Source of the DNA: an uncultured Collinsella sp.
GTDB taxonomy: Bacteria; Actinomycetota; Coriobacteriia; Coriobacteriales; Coriobacteriaceae
Direction: 5' to 3'
Assembly (NCBI GenBank): GCA_902492235.1
Contig: CABUKS010000010.1
Location: 3,939-67,938 of the forward strand
Length of the DNA stretch: 64,000 bases
Position 1 is the stretch's first letter. Each line of letters starts with the position of its first letter. The translations under genes were made by a program, and so were the position numbers. Under the pieces are notes generated by a model, which made no database searches, had not been told where the DNA came from, and was given only the letters and a program-made list of their open reading frames with translations. Below, in pieces: positions 36,762-45,336 of the stretch.

Positions 36762-36767
36762 TATGAT
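36762..36767 (+). promoter_or_regulatory. Candidate extended -10 promoter of the TerB operon
   Basis: TATGAT preceded by TGT (extended -10 pattern TGn), 38 bp before the GTG start. No good -35 is present, as is common for extended -10 promoters. Confidence 0.4.
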
Positions 36768-36804
36768 ATGAGGTCACCGAAGCTGCGTTAGGAGAGGAGA
36801 GGCG

Positions 36805-38565
36805 GTGGCCGACCAGGACATCAAGATGCTCATCGAGCGCATTATGGCCGAGGCCCGGACCCATCAGTCCGCCCGTTTCTCACATGAGGTCTACGCAGAC
36901 GAGCCGATTCTCAAGACCGGCCGACAGATGCAGAACTTCCTCCCCGACCAATACCGCAAGATGCGTGAGATATCGCGTTGGCAAGAAGACCCAAAGGGCG
37001 GCGCGGGCCGTTGGCTTTCGGAAGCCGAGCTTTTCTACCGCCAAGGCCTGCTGATGGCCGATTTTGAGGACGATTGCCCCTATAACGGTACGTTCAAGTC
37101 GTACTTCCCAACCTACAACGCTATGAGCGATCGCCAGCTGCGCGGGTACTTTACCTGGCGCGCCCAAGTGCGACGCGGAACCGTCGAGGAAACGTCTACG
37201 TCCTTTGCCTTCCTGTATCTCTATGAGCTGATCTGCGGCATTGGCGTAGATGACCCACTCGATGGTTTTAACAAAATCAAGGCCTTTTGGGATGTCTATC
37301 GCACCTTCGAGCCCGGCATCGATCGGTTTGCACGCGTGTGGTTGCAGGATTACGCCGTATTCCATGGGCTCGACCCCAAGCTGCTTCGCGACTCTAAAAC
37401 CGTCATGTTCGATAACGCCCTTATCGAGCTGCGGCGCGCGGTTCGAGACCTTGCGCCCACGCCAGCCTCGTCAGACCTGGTCCCTAAGCGCCGCAAGACC
37501 TCCGAGCCCACGCTCCCCCTTCCGCCCGACGAAGCGGGCGAGGAGCGACTCATGGCCGCCATCAATGCCCTCTCCACGTACAACCTCAATAACTCAAGAC
37601 TCGATCGCAGCAACCATCGCGACCTACGCCACGTGGCATGTGCCGTGTATGTCCGTATGGCGCGCTACTATGACACGCACCGAAAGACCGGTATCGTGGC
37701 GAGCTTGTTTGGGGAGGAGACGGCCATGCCCTATACCATGTTTGCCTCGGCTGTGTTCTTTGCGCCTAATCGCCACGAGGACTGCGAATACCGTCTGGAC
37801 CCCATCCATATTTACCGTTGTCAAAACGGCTTTTGGGAATGCATGCGAATTCACGGCAGCAGGCAAAAGAGCAGCAAGCTTGGTGAAATGATGCGCGCCT
37901 GTGACCAACGCCTGCGCCTGGCCCTAGACCCCACCCACCCCCTGAAGGAGGAGAAAGTCCCCAAATATCTGGCCAAGATCATCGATGACGAGATCGTGGC
38001 ATGGCTTTCATGGGATGCCACGCACCAGCCCGTCAAGATCGATATCGACCTGAGCCAGCTGGGGCATATCCGGAGTGCCGCCGCACAAACGCGTGAGGCG
38101 CTTTTGATCGATGAAGAGCGTGAGGACGATGTGCCTATGGAAGTCGAGGCGACGCTAATCGAGCAACCGAACACTGAGTCTGCGCCCGGCATGACCGCCG
38201 GACCTGGCGAGATGGCCACACGGCAAGACGAACCCGACGAGCCGACTGTCTCCACCGAAGAGTTTGGCGTCGTGGCACCGCTCCTCGCGTCTGTGTCCGC
38301 GCCCGTAACGCCCGCGTCTGCCGAAGCTGCGAACAAACTCGCGCCTGCCGCAGATGCCTTCCTTCGCGCGCTCCTCGAGCAGAGCACGGCGCAGGCCACA
38401 TTGGCGGTGGAAAGGTCGGGGCAGAGTGAGGACATGCTCGTCGATAGCATCAATGAGGCGCTCTTTGACCTGGTGGGTGACACCGTAATTGAATTTGGCG
38501 CGGCAGGACCGCAAATTATCGAGGACTACGAAGCAGACGTGAGAGGATACCTAGACTATGAGTGA
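36805..38565 (+). CDS. TerB_N/TerB_C domain protein
   Basis: A 586-residue protein. Residues about 40-240 match the TerB_N domain pattern (FLPDQYRKMREISRWQ, FYRQGLLMADFEDDCPYNG, MSDRQLRGYFTWRAQVRRG, FLYLYELICGIG). The C-terminal part (about 500-586) looks like TerB_C, with MLVDSINEALFDLVGDTVIE and a closing EDYEADVRGYL. Between them is a variable linker rich in acidic residues, alanine and proline. I do not see a canonical central TerB domain. These domains occur in predicted stress or DNA-transaction systems, not only tellurite resistance. GTG start with GGAGAGGAGAGG upstream; its stop overlaps the next start by 8 bp. Confidence 0.82.
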   Translation: MADQDIKMLIERIMAEARTHQSARFSHEVYADEPILKTGRQMQNFLPDQYRKMREISRWQEDPKGGAGRWLSEAELFYRQGLLMADFEDDCPYNGTFKSYFPTYNAMSDRQLRGYFTWRAQVRRGTVEETSTSFAFLYLYELICGIGVDDPLDGFNKIKAFWDVYRTFEPGIDRFARVWLQDYAVFHGLDPKLLRDSKTVMFDNALIELRRAVRDLAPTPASSDLVPKRRKTSEPTLPLPPDEAGEERLMAAINALSTYNLNNSRLDRSNHRDLRHVACAVYVRMARYYDTHRKTGIVASLFGEETAMPYTMFASAVFFAPNRHEDCEYRLDPIHIYRCQNGFWECMRIHGSRQKSSKLGEMMRACDQRLRLALDPTHPLKEEKVPKYLAKIIDDEIVAWLSWDATHQPVKIDIDLSQLGHIRSAAAQTREALLIDEEREDDVPMEVEATLIEQPNTESAPGMTAGPGEMATRQDEPDEPTVSTEEFGVVAPLLASVSAPVTPASAEAANKLAPAADAFLRALLEQSTAQATLAVERSGQSEDMLVDSINEALFDLVGDTVIEFGAAGPQIIEDYEADVRGYLDYE

Positions 38566-39862
38566 TACCGCATCCGCAGCACCCCGCGTGCCCAAGCGCG
38601 TCGCTGCCGTCATTCTCAACTCGCTCAAGGGCGGCGTGGTCCCGCGCATCGGCCTTCCCTATATCACCGTAGGACGCGAGGTCGAGATCCGCGCCCTGCT
38701 CACCGACCTGAGTCTCATCGCCGGCGGCGGCGCAAGCTTCCGCTTTCTGGTCGGTCGCTACGGAGCCGGCAAGAGCTTTTTGCTCCAGACCATCCGCACG
38801 CACGCCATGGGCGAGGGATTCGTCGTGGCCGATGCCGACCTATCCCCTGAGCGCCGCCTGCAGGGCGGCCAGGGACAGGGCCTTGCCACCTACCGTGAGC
38901 TCATCCGCAACATATCGACTAAAACGCGCCCCGAGGGCGGTGCGCTCAACCTTATCCTGGATCGCTGGGTCGCCTCGTGTGCCGATGCCGATGAGTCTGC
39001 CGTCAATGCCCAACTGGCCCCGCTCGAGGAAATGGTCCACGGCTTCGACTTCGCCCGCATGCTCCGCCGCTACCGCGCGGCAGTATCCGAGGGCGACGAA
39101 GAAGCCATGAGCCGCGTGACCAAATGGATTCGCGGCGAGTACCGCACCAAGAACGAGGCACGCGCCGAGCTGGGCTCCTCGACCATCATCAGCGATGACG
39201 ACTGGTACGACTACGTTAAGCTCATTGCGCGCTTTTTGGTCTGCAGCGGCTACAAGGGCATGCTGGTGCTCATCGACGAGCTCGTGAATCTGTACAAGAT
39301 TCCCAACGCGATCACGCGCCAATACAACTACGAGAAGATCTTGACCATGTACAACGACACGCTCCAGGGCAAGGCGCAGTACCTGGGCATGATCATGGGC
39401 GGCACGCCAACCTCCATCGAAGACCGCCGCCGCGGCGTGTTCTCCTACGAAGCCCTGCGCAGCCGACTCGCTCAAGGCCGCTTTGCGCGCGAGGACCTTA
39501 AGGACATGCTCGCGCCCATCATCCGCCTGCAGCCACTCACCTACGAGGAGTTGCTGGTGCTGATCGAAAAACTCATGCAGATCCATGCCGGATACTTTGG
39601 CTGGACGCCCACGCTTACCGAGAATGACTTGGTGGACTTTCTCAAGATTGAGTTCGGCCGCGTGGGAGCCGATACGCACCTGACGCCCCGTGAGGTCATC
39701 CGTGACTTTATCGAGCTGCTCGATATCCTGTGTCAGAACCCCGATGCAAATGTGGCCGAGCTGCTGCAAAGCGTCGGCGGCGACGCGTTGGCGCCGGCGG
39801 CCGCAACAGGCGACGCCGGCACCGCAGGCGGCGACCGCAACTTCGCCGAATTCACCATCTAA
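38558..39862 (+). CDS. BrxD-like (DUF2791) P-loop ATPase
   Basis: A 434-residue ATP-binding protein. The N-terminal ILNSLKGGVVPRIGLPYITVG leads into Walker A GRYGAGKS (66-73), then VVADADLSPERRLQG, Walker B-like MLVLIDELVNL, and a sensor-like IMGGTPTSIEDRRRG. This pattern matches the DUF2791 family, which includes BrxD of BREX phage-defence type 2. In BREX, BrxD occurs with the Lhr-like helicase BrxHI, as here. No PglX, PglZ or PglY gene is present, so this is not a full BREX locus. It overlaps the upstream TerB gene by 8 bp. Confidence 0.85.
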   Translation: MSDTASAAPRVPKRVAAVILNSLKGGVVPRIGLPYITVGREVEIRALLTDLSLIAGGGASFRFLVGRYGAGKSFLLQTIRTHAMGEGFVVADADLSPERRLQGGQGQGLATYRELIRNISTKTRPEGGALNLILDRWVASCADADESAVNAQLAPLEEMVHGFDFARMLRRYRAAVSEGDEEAMSRVTKWIRGEYRTKNEARAELGSSTIISDDDWYDYVKLIARFLVCSGYKGMLVLIDELVNLYKIPNAITRQYNYEKILTMYNDTLQGKAQYLGMIMGGTPTSIEDRRRGVFSYEALRSRLAQGRFAREDLKDMLAPIIRLQPLTYEELLVLIEKLMQIHAGYFGWTPTLTENDLVDFLKIEFGRVGADTHLTPREVIRDFIELLDILCQNPDANVAELLQSVGGDALAPAAATGDAGTAGGDRNFAEFTI

Positions 39863-39897
39863 CCTGCCAAAAAGGGACAGGTTTATTTTGGCAGGTT
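39861..39897 (+). repeat. Perfect 12-bp hairpin between the ATPase and helicase genes
   Basis: aacctgccaaaa (39861-39872) and ttttggcaggtt (39886-39897) around 13 nt; the left arm begins inside the ATPase stop codon. TTTA follows the right arm. It could attenuate or process the operon mRNA ahead of the helicase. Confidence 0.75.
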
Positions 39898-39978
39898 TTA
39901 TCTGGGCAAACGCTGAGGCAGTAATGCAGCAAACCATTGCCAGCCGCGTTGAGAAGTTCATATTTGAGGGGAGGTCCC

Positions 39979-42423
39979 GTGAACGCCTTTGACCGATATG
40001 CTCCGTTTATCCAAGACTTCATCTACTCCCACGATTGGGAGAGTCTACGCTCTATCCAGGTTGCAGCAGCTGATGCCATCTTTAACACACAAGATAATGT
40101 GCTCTTGACGGCATCCACGGCTTCCGGCAAAACCGAGGCAGCCTTCTTTCCCATCCTGACCGAGTTTTGGGAGAACCCGCCCGCGAGCGTGGGCGCCCTC
40201 TACATCGGCCCCCTCAAAGCGCTCATCAATGATCAGTTCGTCCGCCTCAACGACCTCTGCGAAGAGGCCGATATCCCTGTCTGGCACTGGCATGGCGATG
40301 TCTCGCAGTCGCACAAGGCTAAGCTCATCAAAAAACCGAGCGGCATCTTGCAGATTACGCCCGAGTCACTCGAGGCGCTCTTAATCCATAAGCACATGGC
40401 GATTCCGCGCATGTTTTGCGACCTGCGCTACGTGGTCATCGATGAGGTCCACTCGCTCATGCGCGGCGACCGCGGCGGTCAGACGCTCTGCCTTATTGAG
40501 CGCCTCTCGCGCATGGCGGGCGTGCAGCCCCGCCGCATCGGCCTTTCTGCCACCATCGGCGACCCCGAGCGCACGGGCGCTTTTCTCTCACAGGGAACGG
40601 GGCGCGACTGCGTTATTCCCCGCTTTGAAGAACCGCGCCACGTGTGGCGCATCTCCATGGAGCACTTCTACAACTCGGGTCCCCAGGCACAGCAGCGGGG
40701 ATTCGAGAGCACGGGTCCTCAAGAGGCCGAAGTGCTTGCGTGCGAGCGCATCGAGGCGGCGGCATCCGCGGCACTGCCCGCCGGCGCCCAAGACATGCGT
40801 CACAGCGGACAGCTCACACAAGAGGAGCGCCGTCAACGTCGTGAGCGGGCACGGGGCAAGGCCGCTCCCAAGGACCGCCAAACTTCCTCGGCCCCCGAGG
40901 GCGAAGTCGACATCCCACGAGCGACCGAGCAGGCGCTTCTCAACCCCACCGACACAGCACCAGACAACGCCGACCCCGGCATGGGCTATATCTTCGAACA
41001 CACCCGCGGCCGCAAGTGCCTGGTCTTTGCCAACTCGCGCGAAGAGGCAGAGGCCGTATGCTCCATGCTGCGCAGCTACTGCGAGAGCCGACACGAGCCC
41101 GACCGCTTTCTCATCCACCATGGCAATCTTTCGGCATCGCTACGCGAGACGGCAGAAGAGCTCATGCGCGACGAGGAACAGGCACAAACGACCGTCACCA
41201 CCTCTACGCTGGAGCTCGGTATCGATATCGGCCGCCTGGAGCGTGCGTTTCAGATCGATGCGCCATTTACCGTCAGCTCCTTTTTGCAGCGAATGGGCCG
41301 CACGGGACGCCGCGATCTTCCGCCCGAGATGTGGTTTGTCATGCGCGAGGAAGAGCCCGAGCCGCGCACGATGATGCCCGAGACCATTCCGTGGAAGCTC
41401 CTGCAAGGCATCGCGCTCGTACAACTCTATCGCGAGGAAAAATGGGTCGAGCCGCCCGAGCTCGATCGACTCCCCTACAGTCTGCTCTACCACCAGACCA
41501 TGTCGACGCTTGCCAGTACCGGAGAGCTCACGCCGGCCGAACTTGCCCAGCGCGTGCTCACGCTCAGTTATTTCCATCACGTCTCGGCCGATGACTATCG
41601 CGTGCTGCTGCGCCATCTAATCAAGATCGACCATATCCAGGTCACCGAGGGCGGTGGGCTCATTGTGGGCCTCGCGGGCGAACGCATCATTAACAACTTT
41701 AAGTTCTACGCCGTGTTCCAGGAAAACGAGGAGTTCACCGTCCGCAGCGAGTCGGCCGAGCTGGGCACAATCGTCAATCCCCCACCGCCCGGTGAGCGCA
41801 TCGCCATCGCAGGCCATTGCTGGATTGTCGAGGAAGTGGACTGGAAGCGCCACACTGTCTTTGCCACGCAGGTCAAGGGCCGGGTGCCGGCCTACTTTGG
41901 CGACTGCCCCGGCGACATCAATACACACGTACTCGAGCGCATGCGCAAGGCGCTCAACGAGCACGCGGCATATCCGTACCTCATGGGTAACGCACGGGCC
42001 CGCTTAGCGCAGGCTCGCCATACGGCCGAGATTTCGGGTGCGGGAACTAAGCCGCTCATCAACCTGGGTGGCGACACCTGGGTGCTTTTCCCCTGGTTGG
42101 GCAGCTACGCCTTTCTGGCGCTCGAACGTATGCTCAAGATTAAATGTGCCGCGGAGCTGGGCCTTCGCGGACTCGACCCTTCACGCCCGTACTTTATGCA
42201 GTTTAAGATGAAGGCCGACGAGGAGACGTTCTTTGAGGTACTCGCAGCCGAGGCCGAAAAGGACTTCGATCCCACCGAGCTCGTCTATCCCGGCGAGGTG
42301 CCTTATTTTAATCGCTACGACGAGTACGTTCCCGAGGAGCTCGTGCGCAAAGGCTTCGCCGAAGGCGTGCTCGACATCGAGGTTATGAAACAGCGCGTCC
42401 TCAGCTGGCGCGACCACGCCTAA
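39979..42423 (+). CDS. Lhr/BrxHI-like DEAD-box helicase
   Basis: An 814-residue superfamily 2 helicase: motif I ASTASGKTEAAF, Ia GPLKALINDQF, DEVH motif II (VIDEVHSLMRGDRGGQ), III LSATIGD, V LELGIDIG and VI QRMGRTGRR, followed by a long C-terminal winged-helix and Lhr-like region. The two RecA domains are split by a charged insertion (about 230-330). This is the layout of Lhr-type and BrxHI helicases. GTG at 39979 has GGGGAGG close upstream; in-frame codons before it run through the intergenic hairpin region. It is the last gene of the three-gene TerB-ATPase-helicase operon. Confidence 0.88.
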   Translation: MNAFDRYAPFIQDFIYSHDWESLRSIQVAAADAIFNTQDNVLLTASTASGKTEAAFFPILTEFWENPPASVGALYIGPLKALINDQFVRLNDLCEEADIPVWHWHGDVSQSHKAKLIKKPSGILQITPESLEALLIHKHMAIPRMFCDLRYVVIDEVHSLMRGDRGGQTLCLIERLSRMAGVQPRRIGLSATIGDPERTGAFLSQGTGRDCVIPRFEEPRHVWRISMEHFYNSGPQAQQRGFESTGPQEAEVLACERIEAAASAALPAGAQDMRHSGQLTQEERRQRRERARGKAAPKDRQTSSAPEGEVDIPRATEQALLNPTDTAPDNADPGMGYIFEHTRGRKCLVFANSREEAEAVCSMLRSYCESRHEPDRFLIHHGNLSASLRETAEELMRDEEQAQTTVTTSTLELGIDIGRLERAFQIDAPFTVSSFLQRMGRTGRRDLPPEMWFVMREEEPEPRTMMPETIPWKLLQGIALVQLYREEKWVEPPELDRLPYSLLYHQTMSTLASTGELTPAELAQRVLTLSYFHHVSADDYRVLLRHLIKIDHIQVTEGGGLIVGLAGERIINNFKFYAVFQENEEFTVRSESAELGTIVNPPPPGERIAIAGHCWIVEEVDWKRHTVFATQVKGRVPAYFGDCPGDINTHVLERMRKALNEHAAYPYLMGNARARLAQARHTAEISGAGTKPLINLGGDTWVLFPWLGSYAFLALERMLKIKCAAELGLRGLDPSRPYFMQFKMKADEETFFEVLAAEAEKDFDPTELVYPGEVPYFNRYDEYVPEELVRKGFAEGVLDIEVMKQRVLSWRDHA

Positions 42424-42450
42424 GGCCAGTCCTTTTTGGGACGGGGAGAC

Positions 42451-43329
42451 TTACTTGTCGTGAAGGATGGTGCCGAGGAAGTCGGTGTCGAAGGGTACAG
42501 CTTCGGCAAAGGCGTAGTCGCCGTCGCTGGCGATGAGCAGATAATTCTCCTCGCCGCCGAACTCTGCATCGCCACAGGGGACCACCCAAGCATGGTCGAA
42601 CACCTCAAGCGCCGTGGCGGCACAGTCGCGCAGGAACGTCACATCGCTCCCCTCGTTTGCGCTCACGATATTGGCCACGTAGATACCCCCGGGGTTCAGG
42701 CTGCCCCGCACCAGGCGCAGCGCCTCAACGGTCGCCAGCCCGCGCACGGGCTCGGCACCGCCAAAGCAATCGCTCACGACCACGTCGTAGCGACGATGGC
42801 CCACGCTCGTCACACCCAAATACGAGCGAGCCTCAGCGGTTATCACCCGCAGGCGATCGCCCGCCGCGCGCTCCAGCTCGTCTAGGTAGAACCAGCGGCG
42901 CGCCAGGCGCGTAACCTCGGCATCGTACTCAATGACGTCCATGCGCAAGCTCTCGTGCGACATCAGCGCGAACTTGGGATAGGCAAACCCACCGCCACCC
43001 AGCATAAGCATACGGTCGATGCCGTGACCATAAGCGTCGCGCATCGCATCCTCGGACTCAAACACGTCGTCAAACGCACGATAGTACGCAAAGACGGGCT
43101 CTGCCCAACGCTCGCCAACGTAACTTGCGCTTTGGTAGACGCCGCCTTGCACCAACACGCGAATCTCATCGCCGCCCTCATCGTGCACGCGTTTCACACG
43201 CGCCAACCCATTGCGGGTTCGCGCAACCTGCAGACAGGCAGCACGAACAGCGACGGCGGCCGCACCAAGCGCCGCGGCTCCCAGAGCAACGCCGGCAACG
43301 ACGCCGGCAGAAACACTCGGCTTGTTCAT
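42451..43329 (-). CDS. Membrane-anchored spermidine synthase-like protein
   Basis: A 292-residue protein with an N-terminal hydrophobic segment (about residues 8-30) followed by a Rossmann fold of the polyamine aminopropyltransferase type: MLMLGGGGFAYPKF (SAM-like binding), DVIEYDAEV, and DVVVSDCFGGAEP. Such SpeE-like proteins are often not true spermidine synthases, and no SpeD is nearby. ATG directly follows the elp3 stop, so the two genes are co-transcribed. The substrate is unknown. Confidence 0.8.
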   Translation of the reverse strand: MNKPSVSAGVVAGVALGAAALGAAAVAVRAACLQVARTRNGLARVKRVHDEGGDEIRVLVQGGVYQSASYVGERWAEPVFAYYRAFDDVFESEDAMRDAYGHGIDRMLMLGGGGFAYPKFALMSHESLRMDVIEYDAEVTRLARRWFYLDELERAAGDRLRVITAEARSYLGVTSVGHRRYDVVVSDCFGGAEPVRGLATVEALRLVRGSLNPGGIYVANIVSANEGSDVTFLRDCAATALEVFDHAWVVPCGDAEFGGEENYLLIASDGDYAFAEAVPFDTDFLGTILHDK

Positions 43330-45237
43330 CTAGAGCTCCTTTTGCAGATAAAGGCCATGGTCATAAAATCCAAGATGGCGATAGTACTCGCGCGTACCGA
43401 TCGCGCTAATCACGTTGATGCGCGCATAACCCGCATCCCGGGCAATCTCGCACGCACGCTCAACGAGCAAACGCCCCAACCCGTGATGCTGCGCCGCCTG
43501 GCCTTGATCCCCCACGCGCGCCGCCATGCCATACACGTGCACCTCGCGAATCATCGCCTCGTCCGGCGTCGTCGGCAACTCATCCGCATGCGCGGCAACA
43601 AACGAATGGTCGGGCAGCGACAACCGCAAAAAGCCCGCGATTTTGCCCTGCGGCGTCATCCACTGCAAAAAACGCTCGCGCGTCACCGGCGTCTCGTACG
43701 CCACTTCCTCGTCAAGGGTCAGCTCATGCAAGTCGGCACCCGCCGTGCTGATCTCGCGATAGCGAATCTCGCGCACCGTCGCACCGTCACCCCGAGCAGC
43801 TAGGCGGTTCTCAACGAGCTGACGCAGGTTGGGTTTCTTGTTGCCCACCATGATGTCGTCGGAACTAAAGTCACGGATCATGCGACTGATGCGGCAGAAC
43901 GCCGGCGTCACCACGATGTCGTCGGCCAACACATCGAGCAGTTCTTCCTCGGTATAGGGGCGCCACTCGCCGCGCTCGTAGCAGCCCACCAGACGCGAGC
44001 CCTCGATGAGCGCACACGGGTAGACCTTGACCTCGTCGGGCATAAAGGCCCCTTCGGTCATAAAGCGTTCGTAGTCGCGCTTGTCCCCTTCGGGCGTGGC
44101 ACCCAACAAGTTAAGCATAAAGTGCGCGTGGATCTTAAAGCCAAACAGGCGCGCAAGCGAAAACGCCCGCTCGATCTGCGCCACCGAAATGCGACGCTCG
44201 TTGATATCGAGCAGGTGCTGGTCGAGGCTCTGGATACCCATCTGGATCTTGGTGCAGCCCAGGCGGCGGATGAGCGTAAGTGCCTGCGGCGTTACGGCAT
44301 CGGGACGCGTCTCGATAACGAGTCCCACCACGCGATGCTTTGCCGTCTCGTTGATGCGCTGCTGACGCTCAAGCTCCTCCATCGTTGCCGTTTGCCACTC
44401 GGCAACCTCGCCCCACGGCGTACCAGGGCCGTACAGACAACGCACCGCGCGGTTATAGCCGCCCACGGCAGCATCCACACGACCCTGCTCGTCGGCAACG
44501 CCGGCAGCAAGCTCAGCCTCGTCAGTCGCAATGCCGGCAGCCCGATAGCGCTCGCGGCGCTCCGCTACCACCGGCGGCAGGGCATCGGCAGGCGCATCGT
44601 CGAGCAGACGCCCCGCCTCGGCACGGCTGATGCCCGGACGCGCCAACATGGGGTTAGCCGCCACACCAGCCACGGCATCGTCATTGAGCGCGCGGAAGAG
44701 CTCCGACATAAACCACGCCTGATACCCTTGCGGATAGTCGCTCCAGGTACCGCCGAGCACAATGAGCTCAATCTTATCGGTCGCATGCCCCATCTGCGAA
44801 AGCGCCGTCAAACGGGCACTCACTTGCAGATACGGGTCGAAGCAGTTTTGCTCCGCACGGGCACACGCCGGCTCGGCATGCAGATAGCTTTTAGGCATGC
44901 GCAGATCGTTGGGGCAAAACAGGCAATCGCCCGAGCACGGCCAGGGCTTGGTGATAACGGTAATGGTCGCCACGCCCGAAGCCGTGCGACGAGGCTTCAT
45001 GCGCAGGACCTGCAGCAGTTGACGTTCCAGATCGGAATCGACATTCCACGCAGCCCACCGAGCCGGCTCCTCGCGTTTAACCCGCTGGCAGAATGGCAGC
45101 AGGCGGCGCTTGGCCAGGTCACGTTTGTCGGCGCCCTCACGGCGCGCCTCGGCATGTATCAGTTTGACGAGCGCCTTGTCGTCCACGGTCTCGCCGCGAC
45201 GCAGGGCCTCGAGTATGTTCAAGATAATCTGTTCCAT
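43330..45237 (-). CDS. elp3: Bacterial Elp3: tRNA wobble-uridine radical SAM/GNAT enzyme
   Basis: A 635-residue Elp3 homologue, which in other organisms adds the carboxymethyl group to C5 of U34 in tRNA. The radical SAM cluster motif is C101-x3-C105-x2-C108 (CSGDCLFCPN), followed by the Elp3 signature EPACARAEQNCFDPYLQV. The central region has CTKIQMGIQSLDQHLL, HAHFMLNLLGATPEGD and PDEVKVYPCALIEGSRL, and the end is a GNAT acetyltransferase domain with HHGLGRLLVERA. CPND replaces the usual CPGG, and the spacing between the first two cysteines is one shorter than I expect. Co-transcribed with the SpeE-like gene. Confidence 0.9.
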   Translation of the reverse strand: MEQIILNILEALRRGETVDDKALVKLIHAEARREGADKRDLAKRRLLPFCQRVKREEPARWAAWNVDSDLERQLLQVLRMKPRRTASGVATITVITKPWPCSGDCLFCPNDLRMPKSYLHAEPACARAEQNCFDPYLQVSARLTALSQMGHATDKIELIVLGGTWSDYPQGYQAWFMSELFRALNDDAVAGVAANPMLARPGISRAEAGRLLDDAPADALPPVVAERRERYRAAGIATDEAELAAGVADEQGRVDAAVGGYNRAVRCLYGPGTPWGEVAEWQTATMEELERQQRINETAKHRVVGLVIETRPDAVTPQALTLIRRLGCTKIQMGIQSLDQHLLDINERRISVAQIERAFSLARLFGFKIHAHFMLNLLGATPEGDKRDYERFMTEGAFMPDEVKVYPCALIEGSRLVGCYERGEWRPYTEEELLDVLADDIVVTPAFCRISRMIRDFSSDDIMVGNKKPNLRQLVENRLAARGDGATVREIRYREISTAGADLHELTLDEEVAYETPVTRERFLQWMTPQGKIAGFLRLSLPDHSFVAAHADELPTTPDEAMIREVHVYGMAARVGDQGQAAQHHGLGRLLVERACEIARDAGYARINVISAIGTREYYRHLGFYDHGLYLQKEL

Positions 45238-45255
45238 GTCCCCATTGTAAAGGTA

Positions 45256-45289
45256 AAGGCGCCGGAGCCGATCTCGGCTTCGGCGCCTT
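45256..45289 (-). terminator. Terminator between the DUF4097 gene and elp3
   Basis: A 16-bp stem with one G-U pair (aaggcgccggagccga / tcggcttcggcgcctt) and a 2-nt loop; on the minus strand TTTACCTTTA follows. It ends the XRE-DUF4097 transcript. Confidence 0.75.
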
Positions 45290-45336
45290 CATCAAACAGC
45301 GCGTCTATATCTTCGCCTAGGCTTTCGTCTGCCTCA

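Noticed and set aside
36805..38565. Tellurite-resistance function for the TerB-type protein
   Set aside because: No TerC, TerD or TerE partners are nearby; the domain name alone does not support metal resistance, and the partner genes point to nucleic-acid work.
36805..42423. Complete BREX system
   Set aside because: No PglZ, PglX, BrxC/PglY, BrxA or BrxB gene in the window; only BrxD-like and BrxHI-like parts are present.
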